A DNA stretch of 64,000 nucleotides, from positions 29,469 to 93,468 of the forward strand of contig CABZCR010000003.1 of NCBI GenBank assembly GCA_902524285.1, read 5' to 3'. Under the pieces are notes generated by a model, which saw nothing but the letters and a program-made list of their open reading frames with translations, had not been told where the DNA came from and did not search any database. Origin of the DNA: an uncultured Pelagibacteraceae bacterium. Its GTDB lineage: Bacteria; Pseudomonadota; Alphaproteobacteria; Pelagibacterales; AG-422-B15. Position numbers and translations under genes: made by a program. This document shows, piece after piece, positions 49,714-59,975 of this stretch (the stretch's first letter is position 1; every line of letters starts with the position of its first letter).

Positions 49714-52309
49714 TTTTACCACAGCAATGTTTATACTTTTTACCTGAACCGCAAGGGCAAGGGGCATTTCTTGATATCTTTTTTGTCTTTATAGCTGATT
49801 GGTTAATTTTTTCAGACACACTATTTTCATTTAAAGTTTGGTTTTGTTTTTCTCTTAATCTCATTCTTGAAAAGATTTTAGAAACATCAATTTTTAAATT
49901 ATTTATTAGTTCCTCAAATAATCCAAACGCTTCATTTTTATATTCATTTAGGGGATCTCTTTGACCGTACCCTCTTAAACCAATAGTTGACCTAAGTTGT
50001 TCAAGGTTATTAATATGATCTTTCCATTTATCATCCAAAATTTTAAGCATAACCATTCGTTCTGCAGAATTAACCTCTTCTTCTGAATGATTACCTTTTC
50101 TGTTTACGGTATTTTCATTTATTAGTGTGTAAACTTTATCCTTAATATATTGCTGATTAATATCACCTTCTGAGTTTTCTAAATTTACATCAATTTTTTT
50201 TGAAAAGTATTGATTTATCTCATCTTGAAGGTCTTGTAAGTTCCATTGATCAGCATAAGATTTTTCTGGGCAGTAGCGTTCAACAATTTCGTCAGCAACG
50301 TCGTATTGCATTTCATTTGCAATTTCTGAAATATTATCTGCATTCATTAACTCAAGTCTTTGTTCAAATATCGTTTTACGTTGATCATTTAAGACGTCAT
50401 CAAACTTTAACAGAGTTTTTCTTATGTCAAAATTTCTTCCTTCTACTTTTTTTTGTGCTCTCTCAAGTGCTTTTGAAATCCATGCATGCTTAATTGACTC
50501 ACCTTCTTTCAAGCCAAGGCTTTTTAAAACACTATCTATTTTTTCTGATCCAAAAATTCTCATTAAATCATCTTCTAAACTTATAAAGAACTTTGTTTCC
50601 CCAGGATCACCTTGACGACCAGACCTTCCTCTTAACTGATTGTCTATTCTTCTACTTTCATGTCTTTCACTTCCAATTACAAAGAGACCTCCAGCTTTAA
50701 TCACTTCATCTTTTTTTTGAGTAATTGTGTCTTTAAGTCCTTCTAAATTTTCCTGGCCATTCTTTGTGCTTGAATTAAATTCGAAATTACCGCCAAGTTG
50801 AATATCAGTTCCTCTTCCTGCCATATTTGTTGCAATTGTAACAGCACCTGGTTCACCGGCATTAGCAATAATCTTTGCCTCTTGCTCGTGATGTTTAGCG
50901 TTTAGTACCTCATGTTTAATTTTATTATTTCTAAGTTTTTTTGAAATTTTCTCGGATTTATCAATACTTGTTGTCCCAACTAAGACGGGCTGGCTTTTTT
51001 CATTACATATTTTAATTTGCTCAATAATAGCATCATATTTTTCCTCGGCTGTTCTATAGATTTCATCTTCATTATCAATTCGTGAAACTGGAATATTTGT
51101 AGGTATTTCGAAAACAGACAAATTATAAATGTCACCAAATTCCTCTGCTTCAGTGAGCGCAGTTCCCGTCATACCAGATATTTTATTATATAGTCTAAAA
51201 TAATTTTGATAGGTTATTGAAGCTAATGTTTGGCTTTCATTTTGAACTTTAACATTTTCTTTTGCTTCTATTGCTTGATGTAGCCCATCCCCATATCTTC
51301 TACCTTCCATCGTCCTGCCTGTAAATTCATCAACAATTACTACACTTCCTGATTTAACAATATAGTCCCTATCTTTTTCAAATAGTTTGTTTGCCCTTAA
51401 TGCTTGATTTATATGGTGTACCACCGCGACATTAGAAATGTCATATAAAGTCCCTTCAGATATAATATTTCTTTCTTTTAATATTTTTTCAGCTTTATCA
51501 TTTCCTGCATCTGTTAAATTTGCTGTTTTTGTTTTCTCATCTATTTCAAAATCATCATCATTTAGAAAAGGAATTATTTTATTAATTGAATTATAAAGAG
51601 TTGTTTTATCTTCTATAGCACCTGAAATTACAAGCGGTGTTCTAGATTCATCTATTAATATACTATCAACCTCATCAACAATACAAAAGTTATGATCTCG
51701 TTGAACAATATTCTGTTTTGATACACGTAAATTATCTCTTAAATAATCAAAGCCAAATTCATTATTGGTTCCGTAAGTAATGTCACAGGCATATTGTTCT
51801 TTTCTTTTTTCACGTCCCTCTGTATCGTTAGTTAGACATCCAACAGATAGACCTAAATAATTAAATATAGAACCCATCCATTCTGCATCTCGCCTTGCAA
51901 GATAATCATTTACTGTAACTATATGAACACCTTTTCCAGATAGAGAATTTAAAAACGCAGCCAATGTAGAAACAAGTGTTTTTCCTTCACCAGTCTTCAT
52001 CTCTGAAATTCCACCATTGTGTAAAACCATGCCACCAATCAATTGAACATCAAAATGTCTTTGACCAAGTGTTCTTTTGGAAGCCTCACGCACCATTGCA
52101 AAAGACTCTACTAAATAGTCATCAATTTTTTTTCCATTTGATATTTCAGATTTAATCTCTGAAATTCTTTTAAGCAGCATATCTTGAGATAGCTTTTCAA
52201 TTTCAGGCTCTAAATCATTAATTAATTGCACAGTACGCTGAAATTCAGCTAATTTCTTCTTTTCGCTTCGGCTAAAAATTGTATTAAAAAATGAGTTAAC
52301 TTTTAACAT
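49706..52309 (-). CDS. secA: Protein translocase ATPase SecA
   Basis: MKTGEGKTLVSTLAAFLN, DEVDSILIDESRTPL, NMAGRGTDIQLGG, C-terminal SEC-C NAPCPCGSGKKYKHCCGK. Confidence 0.98.
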   Translation of the reverse strand: MLKVNSFFNTIFSRSEKKKLAEFQRTVQLINDLEPEIEKLSQDMLLKRISEIKSEISNGKKIDDYLVESFAMVREASKRTLGQRHFDVQLIGGMVLHNGGISEMKTGEGKTLVSTLAAFLNSLSGKGVHIVTVNDYLARRDAEWMGSIFNYLGLSVGCLTNDTEGREKRKEQYACDITYGTNNEFGFDYLRDNLRVSKQNIVQRDHNFCIVDEVDSILIDESRTPLVISGAIEDKTTLYNSINKIIPFLNDDDFEIDEKTKTANLTDAGNDKAEKILKERNIISEGTLYDISNVAVVHHINQALRANKLFEKDRDYIVKSGSVVIVDEFTGRTMEGRRYGDGLHQAIEAKENVKVQNESQTLASITYQNYFRLYNKISGMTGTALTEAEEFGDIYNLSVFEIPTNIPVSRIDNEDEIYRTAEEKYDAIIEQIKICNEKSQPVLVGTTSIDKSEKISKKLRNNKIKHEVLNAKHHEQEAKIIANAGEPGAVTIATNMAGRGTDIQLGGNFEFNSSTKNGQENLEGLKDTITQKKDEVIKAGGLFVIGSERHESRRIDNQLRGRSGRQGDPGETKFFISLEDDLMRIFGSEKIDSVLKSLGLKEGESIKHAWISKALERAQKKVEGRNFDIRKTLLKFDDVLNDQRKTIFEQRLELMNADNISEIANEMQYDVADEIVERYCPEKSYADQWNLQDLQDEINQYFSKKIDVNLENSEGDINQQYIKDKVYTLINENTVNRKGNHSEEEVNSAERMVMLKILDDKWKDHINNLEQLRSTIGLRGYGQRDPLNEYKNEAFGLFEELINNLKIDVSKIFSRMRLREKQNQTLNENSVSEKINQSAIKTKKISRNAPCPCGSGKKYKHCCGKIN

Positions 52310-52417
52310 TTGAGTAGATATTTGTATTTTCTATTTAATTGCAAGCATTTATACCTTAAATACTAACACCAATTAAGATAAAATTACTTAAATCACTCAT
52401 ATTTGATTGTTTGAAAA

Positions 52418-53644
52418 ATGTTAAAAAAATCACCTTTAGCGCCAAAAAATATTGGAAAAATAAAACAGATTAAAGGTATTGATTTGTATGTATATTCTGC
52501 AGGCTTATACAATAAGAAACGACTGGATTTAGCATTATTTCTTTTCAAAAATAAAACTTCAGTTGCTGAAGTTTTTACAAAGTCCTCATTAAGATCATGC
52601 ACACTGGACTGGAATGAAAAAAATTTAAAAAATAAACAAATAGAAGCATTGATTGTTAATTCAGGAAATGCAAACACTTTTACAGGCCAGGCAGGTATTA
52701 ATGCGTTAACGAAAATAAGTAACTTTGTTTCTAATAAATTCAAAGTCTCAGCTAAGAAGGTATTTTTTGCATCTACAGGTGTTATTGGAGAAAAATTTCC
52801 TGAAAATAAAATAGTAAATACATTAAAAAAAGATAAATCAAAAACTAATAATTGGTTAAAAGCAGCTCAATCAATTATGACAACCGATACTTTTCCAAAA
52901 GCAATTTCTGTAAAAACAATGATTGAAAATAAAACAATCACAATCACAGGGATTGCGAAAGGGTCTGGAATGATAGAGCCAAACATGGCAACAATGTTGG
53001 GATTTATTTTTATAGATTGTTTAATACCTCAAAATATTTTACAGAAATTATTAAAAGATCTTGTAGATAAGTCATTCAATCAAATAACTGTTGATGGAGA
53101 TGAATCTACAAATGATACTGTAATTATGACTAGCACTAATAGTGTTTCATTTAAAAATAAGATTTCATCAGTAAAAGATAAGAGAATATCAAAAATAAAA
53201 AACTCTTTACTTCCTGTCGTTAAATATTTAGCGGAACAAATTGTACGAGATGGTGAAGGTGCAACAAAATTGATAAACATAAAAGTTGAAAGTGCCAAAA
53301 ATTCACCGCAGGCAAAAAGAATTGCTAAGGCAGTTGCAAACTCCCCACTTGTAAAAACAGCTTTTTACGGAAATGATCCAAATTGGGGGAGAATTGTAAT
53401 GGCGATTGGTAAAACATATGAAAAAATAGATCCAAAAAAACTTAAGATTTATATAGGTAAGCAAACAGTTGTTGCTAATGGAGCGGAGTATAAAAAATTA
53501 AATTTACAAAAATTAAAAAAATATATGGCAAGCAAAGAAATTGATCTAAAACTTGACCTTGGACAAGGCAATTATTCTTATGAAACACAAACATGTGACT
53601 TTTCTCACAAATATGTTGATATCAATGCAGCATACAGGACATGA
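52418..53644 (+). CDS. argJ: Bifunctional glutamate N-acetyltransferase/amino-acid acetyltransferase
   Basis: ALIVNSGNANTFTGQAG, GIAKGSGMIEPNMATMLGFIF autocleavage motif, VDGDESTNDT. Confidence 0.96.
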   Translation: MLKKSPLAPKNIGKIKQIKGIDLYVYSAGLYNKKRLDLALFLFKNKTSVAEVFTKSSLRSCTLDWNEKNLKNKQIEALIVNSGNANTFTGQAGINALTKISNFVSNKFKVSAKKVFFASTGVIGEKFPENKIVNTLKKDKSKTNNWLKAAQSIMTTDTFPKAISVKTMIENKTITITGIAKGSGMIEPNMATMLGFIFIDCLIPQNILQKLLKDLVDKSFNQITVDGDESTNDTVIMTSTNSVSFKNKISSVKDKRISKIKNSLLPVVKYLAEQIVRDGEGATKLINIKVESAKNSPQAKRIAKAVANSPLVKTAFYGNDPNWGRIVMAIGKTYEKIDPKKLKIYIGKQTVVANGAEYKKLNLQKLKKYMASKEIDLKLDLGQGNYSYETQTCDFSHKYVDINAAYRT

Positions 53645-54033
53645 AGGTAGTATTTTGCTCTTCCGCAATTATAAAAAATAAAAATGGTGAAATTCTCTTG
53701 ATGAGCAGAAAACAAAAGGATTCTTTTATCAATTCTTGGGAGTTTCCAGGTGGAAAATTGAAAAATAACGAAAATTTTGCAGTTGCATTATTTAGGGAGC
53801 TAAAGGAAGAATTAAATATTAAAATAGATATAAACAAATTATCAAACTATGAATTTTTTAAGCACCAGTATCGTTCATTTTTATTAATGATGTATGTATT
53901 CGAAGTAACTGAATGGACAGGAAAAATTATAAGTAAAGAAGGGGAGCTTTTAAGATGGGTGTCTGCAAAGGAATTGAAGAAAGCAAAATTATTGCCTGCA
54001 AATACTAAAGTTGTTAATTATTTTTTAAAATAA
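53641..54033 (+). CDS. mutT: NUDIX hydrolase (8-oxo-dGTPase, MutT-like)
   Basis: WEFPGGKLKNNENFAVALFRELKEELNI Nudix box; overlaps argJ. Confidence 0.93.
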   Translation: MKVVFCSSAIIKNKNGEILLMSRKQKDSFINSWEFPGGKLKNNENFAVALFRELKEELNIKIDINKLSNYEFFKHQYRSFLLMMYVFEVTEWTGKIISKEGELLRWVSAKELKKAKLLPANTKVVNYFLK

Positions 54034-54362
54034 CAACCTGTTTCCTCAGTGAAAACAGAGACTATTTTATAATCTCCATATTCAATTGAAATTTCTTTTT
54101 TCCCCTTATCTTTATTGTAACCTAATAGTTTAATTTGACTGTATAATTCATCATCTGAAACTGAAGCAGCAATAACACGATCATATGCTTCATCACAATA
54201 ATCACTTTTCATCTCTGAAATAAAAAAACAAACACAATAGTGCTTTGCTGAAGCATTCAATCCAATGAGAGTTTCATCAGACTTTGCAACACTAGTATTT
54301 ATAAAAAAAAATGATGTAAATATTACTAATATGTTATAAATAAATCGAGATACTTTATGCAT
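54018..54362 (-). CDS. Hypothetical small exported cysteine-containing protein
   Basis: Signal peptide MHKVSRFIYNILVIFTSFFFINTSVAKS and Cys pairs; start codon overlaps that of the divergent 54357 ORF. Confidence 0.5.
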   Translation of the reverse strand: MHKVSRFIYNILVIFTSFFFINTSVAKSDETLIGLNASAKHYCVCFFISEMKSDYCDEAYDRVIAASVSDDELYSQIKLLGYNKDKGKKEISIEYGDYKIVSVFTEETGCYFKK

Positions 54363-55460
54363 AAAATTATAAAATTTATAACGTGTTTATCCTTTATTTT
54401 AATTTGGGTCAATCCATCATTAGCTATAGTTAATCAATTACCACATAATGAAATAGTTGAATGGCCAACAAATACATGGCCAGAAAATTTAATAGAAATT
54501 GATGACGAAGAATTTAGTACAATTATTAATTATACTTTTTCTGATGATTCTTATGATGAATTGGGACGTACGAATGCACTTTTAATTATTCAAGATGGGA
54601 GTATTGTTTATGAAAATTACAATTCTCCTATTACAAAAGATACAAAACTTGTCTCCTATTCAATGGCAAAAAGCTATATTGGTCTATTGACTGGAATGAT
54701 GATTGATAGGGGATTCATAAAATCAAAAGACGAAACAAATCTCTTACCAAGCTGGGATGATAATAGAAAAAACATTTCCATAGGACATATGCTTAATATG
54801 CAGTCAGGGCTGGATTATGTTGAGGAATATGATTTAGGTGGAAGGTCAGACACATTAGAGATGTTATTTGGGCAGGGAAGATTTGATCAAGCTGAGTTTG
54901 CATCATCCATGAAACTAAAAACTCTTCTACCAGGTATGAAATACAACTACTCGACTGGAGAAACTAATATTATAAGTCAAATAATAAAAACAAGGCTTGA
55001 AGCTCAAGGAATTGAATATTTAGATTTCATAAAAAGAAATCTTATTGATAAGATAGGTATAAAAAATTCGACCTTCGAATTTGATAATTCTGGAACTTTC
55101 ATTGGTGGCAGCTCAATTTTTGCAAACGCAAGGGATTATGCAAGGTTTGGATATTTATATTTAAGAGATGGATTATGGGATGGGGAGAGAATTGTATCAA
55201 AAGAATGGATTGATGATACAAGAACTCCAGCTAAAAACTCGTACCAAATGTATAGCAATCAGTTTTGGATGCCTCATCCAGCATTTACACGTGGACTTCC
55301 AAAGGATACTTACTATGCCGCAGGTTTTGGCGGGCAATATATATTAATTATTCCGTCTAAGGATATGATTGTTGTTCGATTAGGTGAAACTTATATGGAA
55401 GATGATAAAGTTATTGAAAATATTTCTGAAATCATAAGTTACTTTGATTATAGGATCTAA
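54357..55460 (+). CDS. Beta-lactamase-family serine hydrolase (class C-like), exported
   Basis: Signal peptide, SMAKSYIGLLTGMMIDRG (SxxK), YSTGETN (YxN-like), GFGGQY. Confidence 0.88.
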   Translation: MHKIIKFITCLSFILIWVNPSLAIVNQLPHNEIVEWPTNTWPENLIEIDDEEFSTIINYTFSDDSYDELGRTNALLIIQDGSIVYENYNSPITKDTKLVSYSMAKSYIGLLTGMMIDRGFIKSKDETNLLPSWDDNRKNISIGHMLNMQSGLDYVEEYDLGGRSDTLEMLFGQGRFDQAEFASSMKLKTLLPGMKYNYSTGETNIISQIIKTRLEAQGIEYLDFIKRNLIDKIGIKNSTFEFDNSGTFIGGSSIFANARDYARFGYLYLRDGLWDGERIVSKEWIDDTRTPAKNSYQMYSNQFWMPHPAFTRGLPKDTYYAAGFGGQYILIIPSKDMIVVRLGETYMEDDKVIENISEIISYFDYRI

Positions 55461-55728
55461 ATTTATGAGCGACCAAATAATTATTTATTCTTCCTATAAT
55501 TGTGGATATTGCGACTTAGCAAAAAAACTCCTTGATAAAAAACAAATTAAATACCAAGAAATTAACATTCAAGATGATCCCTCCCAAAGAGATATTATGT
55601 TAGAAAGAGCTAATGGAAAAAGAACTGTTCCACAAATTTTTTTTAAAGAGCTGCATATTGGTGGATTTGAAGAATTAAATAAGCTTGAGATGTCGGGCAC
55701 GCTTGATAAAATTTTGAATGAAAAATAA
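55444..55728 (+). CDS. grxC: Glutaredoxin 3
   Basis: IIYSSYNCGYCDLAKKLLDKK, RTVPQIFF, IGGFEEL; likely start at the internal Met (MSDQII). Confidence 0.93.
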   Translation: MIIGSKFMSDQIIIYSSYNCGYCDLAKKLLDKKQIKYQEINIQDDPSQRDIMLERANGKRTVPQIFFKELHIGGFEELNKLEMSGTLDKILNEK

Positions 55729-56533
55729 TTTAATAGCCGCCTGTCTTCAGCTTACATCAAGTTCAGATATCTATAAAAACTTAGAAGAGACAATAGATCT
55801 TTCAAATAAAGCTATTGATAAAGGCGCTTTTTTAATTTCAACACCAGAAGTTACAAATATTATCTCATTAGATCGACAAAAATTAAAAAGGTCAGTATTT
55901 CTGGAGAAGGACGATCCATTTCTTATTGAATTTACAAAAATTGCAAAGAAAAAATCAGTATGGATATTGCTTGGCTCTATTATTATCAAAGACAATAAGA
56001 ACAAATTGTATAATCGCTCCTATTTGATAAACAGCAAAGGTAATATTCAATGCAAGTACGATAAAATTCATATGTTTGATGTGAAGATATCCAAAAAAGA
56101 AAGCTATAAAGAATCCAAAATCTTTAAACCAGGTAAAAAAGTTATGGTTACTAATACTCCTTGGGGAAAAATTGGTTTATCAATTTGTTATGATTTAAGA
56201 TTCCCTGAGCTTTATAGAAAACAAGTGATGATGGGGGCAAAGTTAATTACTATTCCTTCAGCATTCACAACCACTACAGGTAAAGCCCACTGGCATAATC
56301 TTGTAAAAACACGAGCTATTGAAAATGGTTGTTATGTTTTAGCTCCTGCACAATATGGAAAAAATTCATTAAAGCGCCATACCTATGGACACAGTCTAAT
56401 TGTATCCCCATGGGGTGAGATATTGGCTGAAAAAAAGGCAGGAAAAGGTATTATAATGGCTAGTTTAGACTTTAAAAAGCTTCATAAAATTAGAGCTAAT
56501 ATACCAAGTTTCAGAACACAAATATTGAAATAA
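55718..56533 (+). CDS. Carbon-nitrogen hydrolase (nitrilase family)
   Basis: STPEVTN, YDKIHMFDV, GLSICYDLRFPELYR. Confidence 0.92.
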   Translation: MKNNLIAACLQLTSSSDIYKNLEETIDLSNKAIDKGAFLISTPEVTNIISLDRQKLKRSVFLEKDDPFLIEFTKIAKKKSVWILLGSIIIKDNKNKLYNRSYLINSKGNIQCKYDKIHMFDVKISKKESYKESKIFKPGKKVMVTNTPWGKIGLSICYDLRFPELYRKQVMMGAKLITIPSAFTTTTGKAHWHNLVKTRAIENGCYVLAPAQYGKNSLKRHTYGHSLIVSPWGEILAEKKAGKGIIMASLDFKKLHKIRANIPSFRTQILK

Positions 56534-56560
56534 ATAATATAATTACAATATAGAGTTATT

Positions 56561-56977
56561 ATGATCGTTTTTAATTTACAATGCAGTGACTGTTCTCATT
56601 CATTTGAAGGTTGGTTTGGGTCATCCAAGTCATGTGAAACACAAATCAAAAAAAAGTTTGTTCAATGTGTTTCGTGTGGGTCTTCAAATATTACTAAAGA
56701 ACTTTCAAGTCCAAATGTATCCGTAAAGAAAACTAACATTACTCCAAACGAAAAAGCACTCAGAGACTTTAGAAATAAAGTAAAAGAAGTAAATAAATTT
56801 GTTAAACAAAATTTTGAGTTTGTCGGAGACCAGTTTGCATATGAAGCAAGAAAAATTCACTATAGTAAATCTAATAAAAAACCAGTATACGGCAACGCAA
56901 CTAAAGAAGAAGTTACTGATTTAAGTGATGAGGGTATTGAGGTAACTTCTATTCCATGGATAAAAGAAGATAATTAA
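56561..56977 (+). CDS. DUF1178 family protein
   Basis: MIVFNLQCSDCSHSFEGWFGSS...VQCVSCGSSNITKELSSPNV...ARKIHY. Confidence 0.92.
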   Translation: MIVFNLQCSDCSHSFEGWFGSSKSCETQIKKKFVQCVSCGSSNITKELSSPNVSVKKTNITPNEKALRDFRNKVKEVNKFVKQNFEFVGDQFAYEARKIHYSKSNKKPVYGNATKEEVTDLSDEGIEVTSIPWIKEDN

Positions 56978-57705
56978 TTTTTTTTTCCAGAAACAATAAA
57001 ATTTGCATCCATTCTTTTAGACATAAACCATTCATCTCTTAATGGATTATAATTTACACCTATATTACTAATCACATCAAAGTTGTTTTGAATAAAAAAA
57101 GAGTAAATATCCTCAGGAGTTAAAAATTTATTCCAATCATGTGTGCCTTTTGGAAGAAATCCTAACACATATTCAGCCATAAATTTTGCAAAAATAAGCG
57201 AAAAAATAGATTTATTAATAGTTGCTATAAACATAATACCATTATTAGATACCAGACCACTACATTCTTTAATAAAATTTTTTGGATTGTTTACATGTTC
57301 TATTACTTCTAAATTTAAAATGACGTCATACTTTTTATTTTTGTTAAGATTTTCAGCGGTTGTATTAAGATAATTAATATCTAAATTATTTTCTTCAGCA
57401 TGAATTTTTGCAGTGATACAATTTTTCTCTAAAGCATCAATGCCGGTTACATCTGCACCTAACCTTGCTAATGGTTCGCTCATTAGTCCACCACCACATC
57501 CAATATCTAAAACTGATAATCCCTTTAAAGGTGATTCATTTTCTTGGTCTATTGCATAATGATCTTTAATTGTATTGATTATATATTCCAGTCTTATGGG
57601 ATTAAATTTATGCAGTGTTTTAAACTTGCCATCATGCTTCCACCATTCTTTGGAAAGGTTTTTAAATTTGTCAATTTCAGTTTTATCAATCGAAGAAATG
57701 TCCAT
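56974..57705 (-). CDS. ubiG: Ubiquinone biosynthesis O-methyltransferase
   Basis: EWWKHDGKFKTLHKFNPIRLEYI, VLDIGCGGGLMSEPLARLGADVTGID, LEVIEHV. Confidence 0.96.
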   Translation of the reverse strand: MDISSIDKTEIDKFKNLSKEWWKHDGKFKTLHKFNPIRLEYIINTIKDHYAIDQENESPLKGLSVLDIGCGGGLMSEPLARLGADVTGIDALEKNCITAKIHAEENNLDINYLNTTAENLNKNKKYDVILNLEVIEHVNNPKNFIKECSGLVSNNGIMFIATINKSIFSLIFAKFMAEYVLGFLPKGTHDWNKFLTPEDIYSFFIQNNFDVISNIGVNYNPLRDEWFMSKRMDANFIVSGKKN

Positions 57706-57806
57706 AAATCAATCATTTAACTAATACTTGATTAAAGTATCGTATTAAAGTAATCCTTGTTTTTGTTTAGAGTATTACGTAACACAATTTAATAACGAAA
57801 AGTCAA

Positions 57807-59027
57807 ATGTCCACTATAGTTTTAAAATTTGGCGGAACATCAGTAGCTACAACTGATTTAATTGAATCCGCAGCTAATATTGTCAAATCAGAATATGATA
57901 AAGGCAATAATATAGTTGTAGTTGTTTCAGCTATGTCTGGAGCCACTAATCGGCTAATAGAGCATGTCGATAAGATAAAATATAATGATGATAGTGAATA
58001 TGATGTTGTTGTTTCATCAGGAGAGCAAGTAACAGCAGGATTAATGTCACTGGCTCTAAAAAAAATTGGTCTACCATCTCGATCTTGGCTTGGTTGGCAA
58101 GTCCCGATAATTACTAGAGGTTCGCATAGAAACTCATTTATTGATCAAGTGATACCGGATAAAATCATCAACGATTTTGAAAACAAAAAGATAGCTGTCG
58201 TAGCTGGTTTTCAGGGTATTTCAAATGAGGGTAGAATTACTACTATTGGTCGTGGAGGTTCAGATAACACCGCAGTATTCATTGCTTCAGCAATAAAAGC
58301 TGAAAGGTGCGATATTTATACTGATGTTGATGGAGTTTATACCTCCGATCCTAGAATGACAGAAAATGTAAGAAGACTAGATAAAATTTCTTATGAAGAG
58401 ATGATCGAAATGGCTTCACAAGGGGCTAAAGTTTTGCAAACAGCTTCAGTTGAATCCGCAATGAGTAATGATGTGGACGTATATGTTCGATCAACATTCA
58501 GTCCATCTGATAAGGGAACTTTAATTTCAAATGATGTGAATAATGAAAATGATAGGGCAGTAACAGGAGTTGCTTATTCTAAAGATGAGGCAAAAATAAC
58601 TCTTATTGATGTAGAAGATAAACCGGGAGTTGCTGCAGAGATTTTTAATAAGCTTGCAGAGAATTCAGTTAATGTTGACATGATTGTACAGAACAATTTT
58701 ATTGAGAGAAAAATGACAAATCTTACTTTTACAATCCCAATGATAGATCTTGATAAAACATTAAAAATTTTAGAAAATTTACAAAAAAAACTTAAGATTT
58801 CAAAAGTTTTAAACGAAAAAAACCTCTCAAAAGTCTCTATTATTGGATCAGGAATGAGAAATCAGCCAGGTATAGCTGCAAAAATGTTTGAATGTTTATC
58901 TGAAAATAAAATCAATATTGAAGTAATCTCAACTTCTGAAATAAAGATAAGCGTCTTAATAGATAAAGATAAAACTGAAAAGGCTGTAAATGCGCTACAT
59001 GCTGTATTTCAGCTCGACCAGATATAG
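57807..59027 (+). CDS. lysC: Aspartate kinase
   Basis: VLKFGGTSVA, TTIGRGGSDNTAV, CDIYTDVDGVYTSDPR, two C-terminal ACT domains. Confidence 0.96.
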   Translation: MSTIVLKFGGTSVATTDLIESAANIVKSEYDKGNNIVVVVSAMSGATNRLIEHVDKIKYNDDSEYDVVVSSGEQVTAGLMSLALKKIGLPSRSWLGWQVPIITRGSHRNSFIDQVIPDKIINDFENKKIAVVAGFQGISNEGRITTIGRGGSDNTAVFIASAIKAERCDIYTDVDGVYTSDPRMTENVRRLDKISYEEMIEMASQGAKVLQTASVESAMSNDVDVYVRSTFSPSDKGTLISNDVNNENDRAVTGVAYSKDEAKITLIDVEDKPGVAAEIFNKLAENSVNVDMIVQNNFIERKMTNLTFTIPMIDLDKTLKILENLQKKLKISKVLNEKNLSKVSIIGSGMRNQPGIAAKMFECLSENKINIEVISTSEIKISVLIDKDKTEKAVNALHAVFQLDQI

Positions 59028-59119
59028 TAGCTGTGCTTAGTATTAACTACTATTCTTTATGAAATAATCATTTTGGGTAATTGATAGGTTTATTTTTTTT
59101 AGATTAAGGTTTAATTAAT

Positions 59120-59920
59120 TTGAAGTATATGTACAAAAATTTTCTATTAGAAATTAAGAACCAGAGAGAAGCAAGGGGCTGTTCAGTAGATGATTTAAGT
59201 AAAGAGACAAAAATTTCAAAAAAAGTTATTTATAAAATTGAAAATCTTAATGAAAGTGAAGTGGACTTATTTCCACAAAAGCATCTACTTTTTTTATACG
59301 CAAAACACCTTGGTGTAGAGGTTCCTGAAAAAAAAATTACACTTACTCATTCTGCAATAGAAAATTCTTCTAAATTATCAAACAATCTATCAGCGGCTAA
59401 TTTTGCTTTATCGCTGATGAATAATTTTAAATTCCAAATTTTATTACCATTATTTTTAGTTGTTATAATTTTAAGCTTTAATTACTCTATAAAAAATAAC
59501 AATTTATCTTTTGAATTGAAATTAGATAATACTGAAATAATAACTCAAAATGATCTAGAAAATAATTTAGCTGAAAATAAATTCTCTAACTTGAATCAAA
59601 CAAACACAGAAAAATTAAATCCATCTTTAAGTAATTCAAAACGATCTGCTAGCTTATCCGACAATAAAAAAAATTTTTTGGAAACTGTCAGCTTATCAAT
59701 ATTATTCGACAACGAAGTCTGGATAGAAGTTGATAACTCAAGAGAAATATTAATTAGTCAGGTTTTTAAAGAGGGTGAAGAGCTTAATCTTGAGGTATCA
59801 AAAAATGACGAAATATTTGTAACCTCGGGGAATATGGGTCTCATTTCAATAAAAGTGAACAACGGCCAAATAAAATTTCTTGGCTCTATAGGCGAGATAG
59901 GTAGAAAACAGATTTTTTAA
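59120..59920 (+). CDS. RodZ-like HTH membrane protein with DUF4115-like C-terminus
   Basis: HTH (REARGCSVDDLSKETKISKKVIYKIE), TM, C-terminal beta domain; upstream of ispG. TTG start. Confidence 0.8.
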   Translation: MKYMYKNFLLEIKNQREARGCSVDDLSKETKISKKVIYKIENLNESEVDLFPQKHLLFLYAKHLGVEVPEKKITLTHSAIENSSKLSNNLSAANFALSLMNNFKFQILLPLFLVVIILSFNYSIKNNNLSFELKLDNTEIITQNDLENNLAENKFSNLNQTNTEKLNPSLSNSKRSASLSDNKKNFLETVSLSILFDNEVWIEVDNSREILISQVFKEGEELNLEVSKNDEIFVTSGNMGLISIKVNNGQIKFLGSIGEIGRKQIF

Positions 59921-59975
59921 GTTTTCAAATCAATTCTTTCATTATATTTAATACCTACCTAATTTATAAATAATT

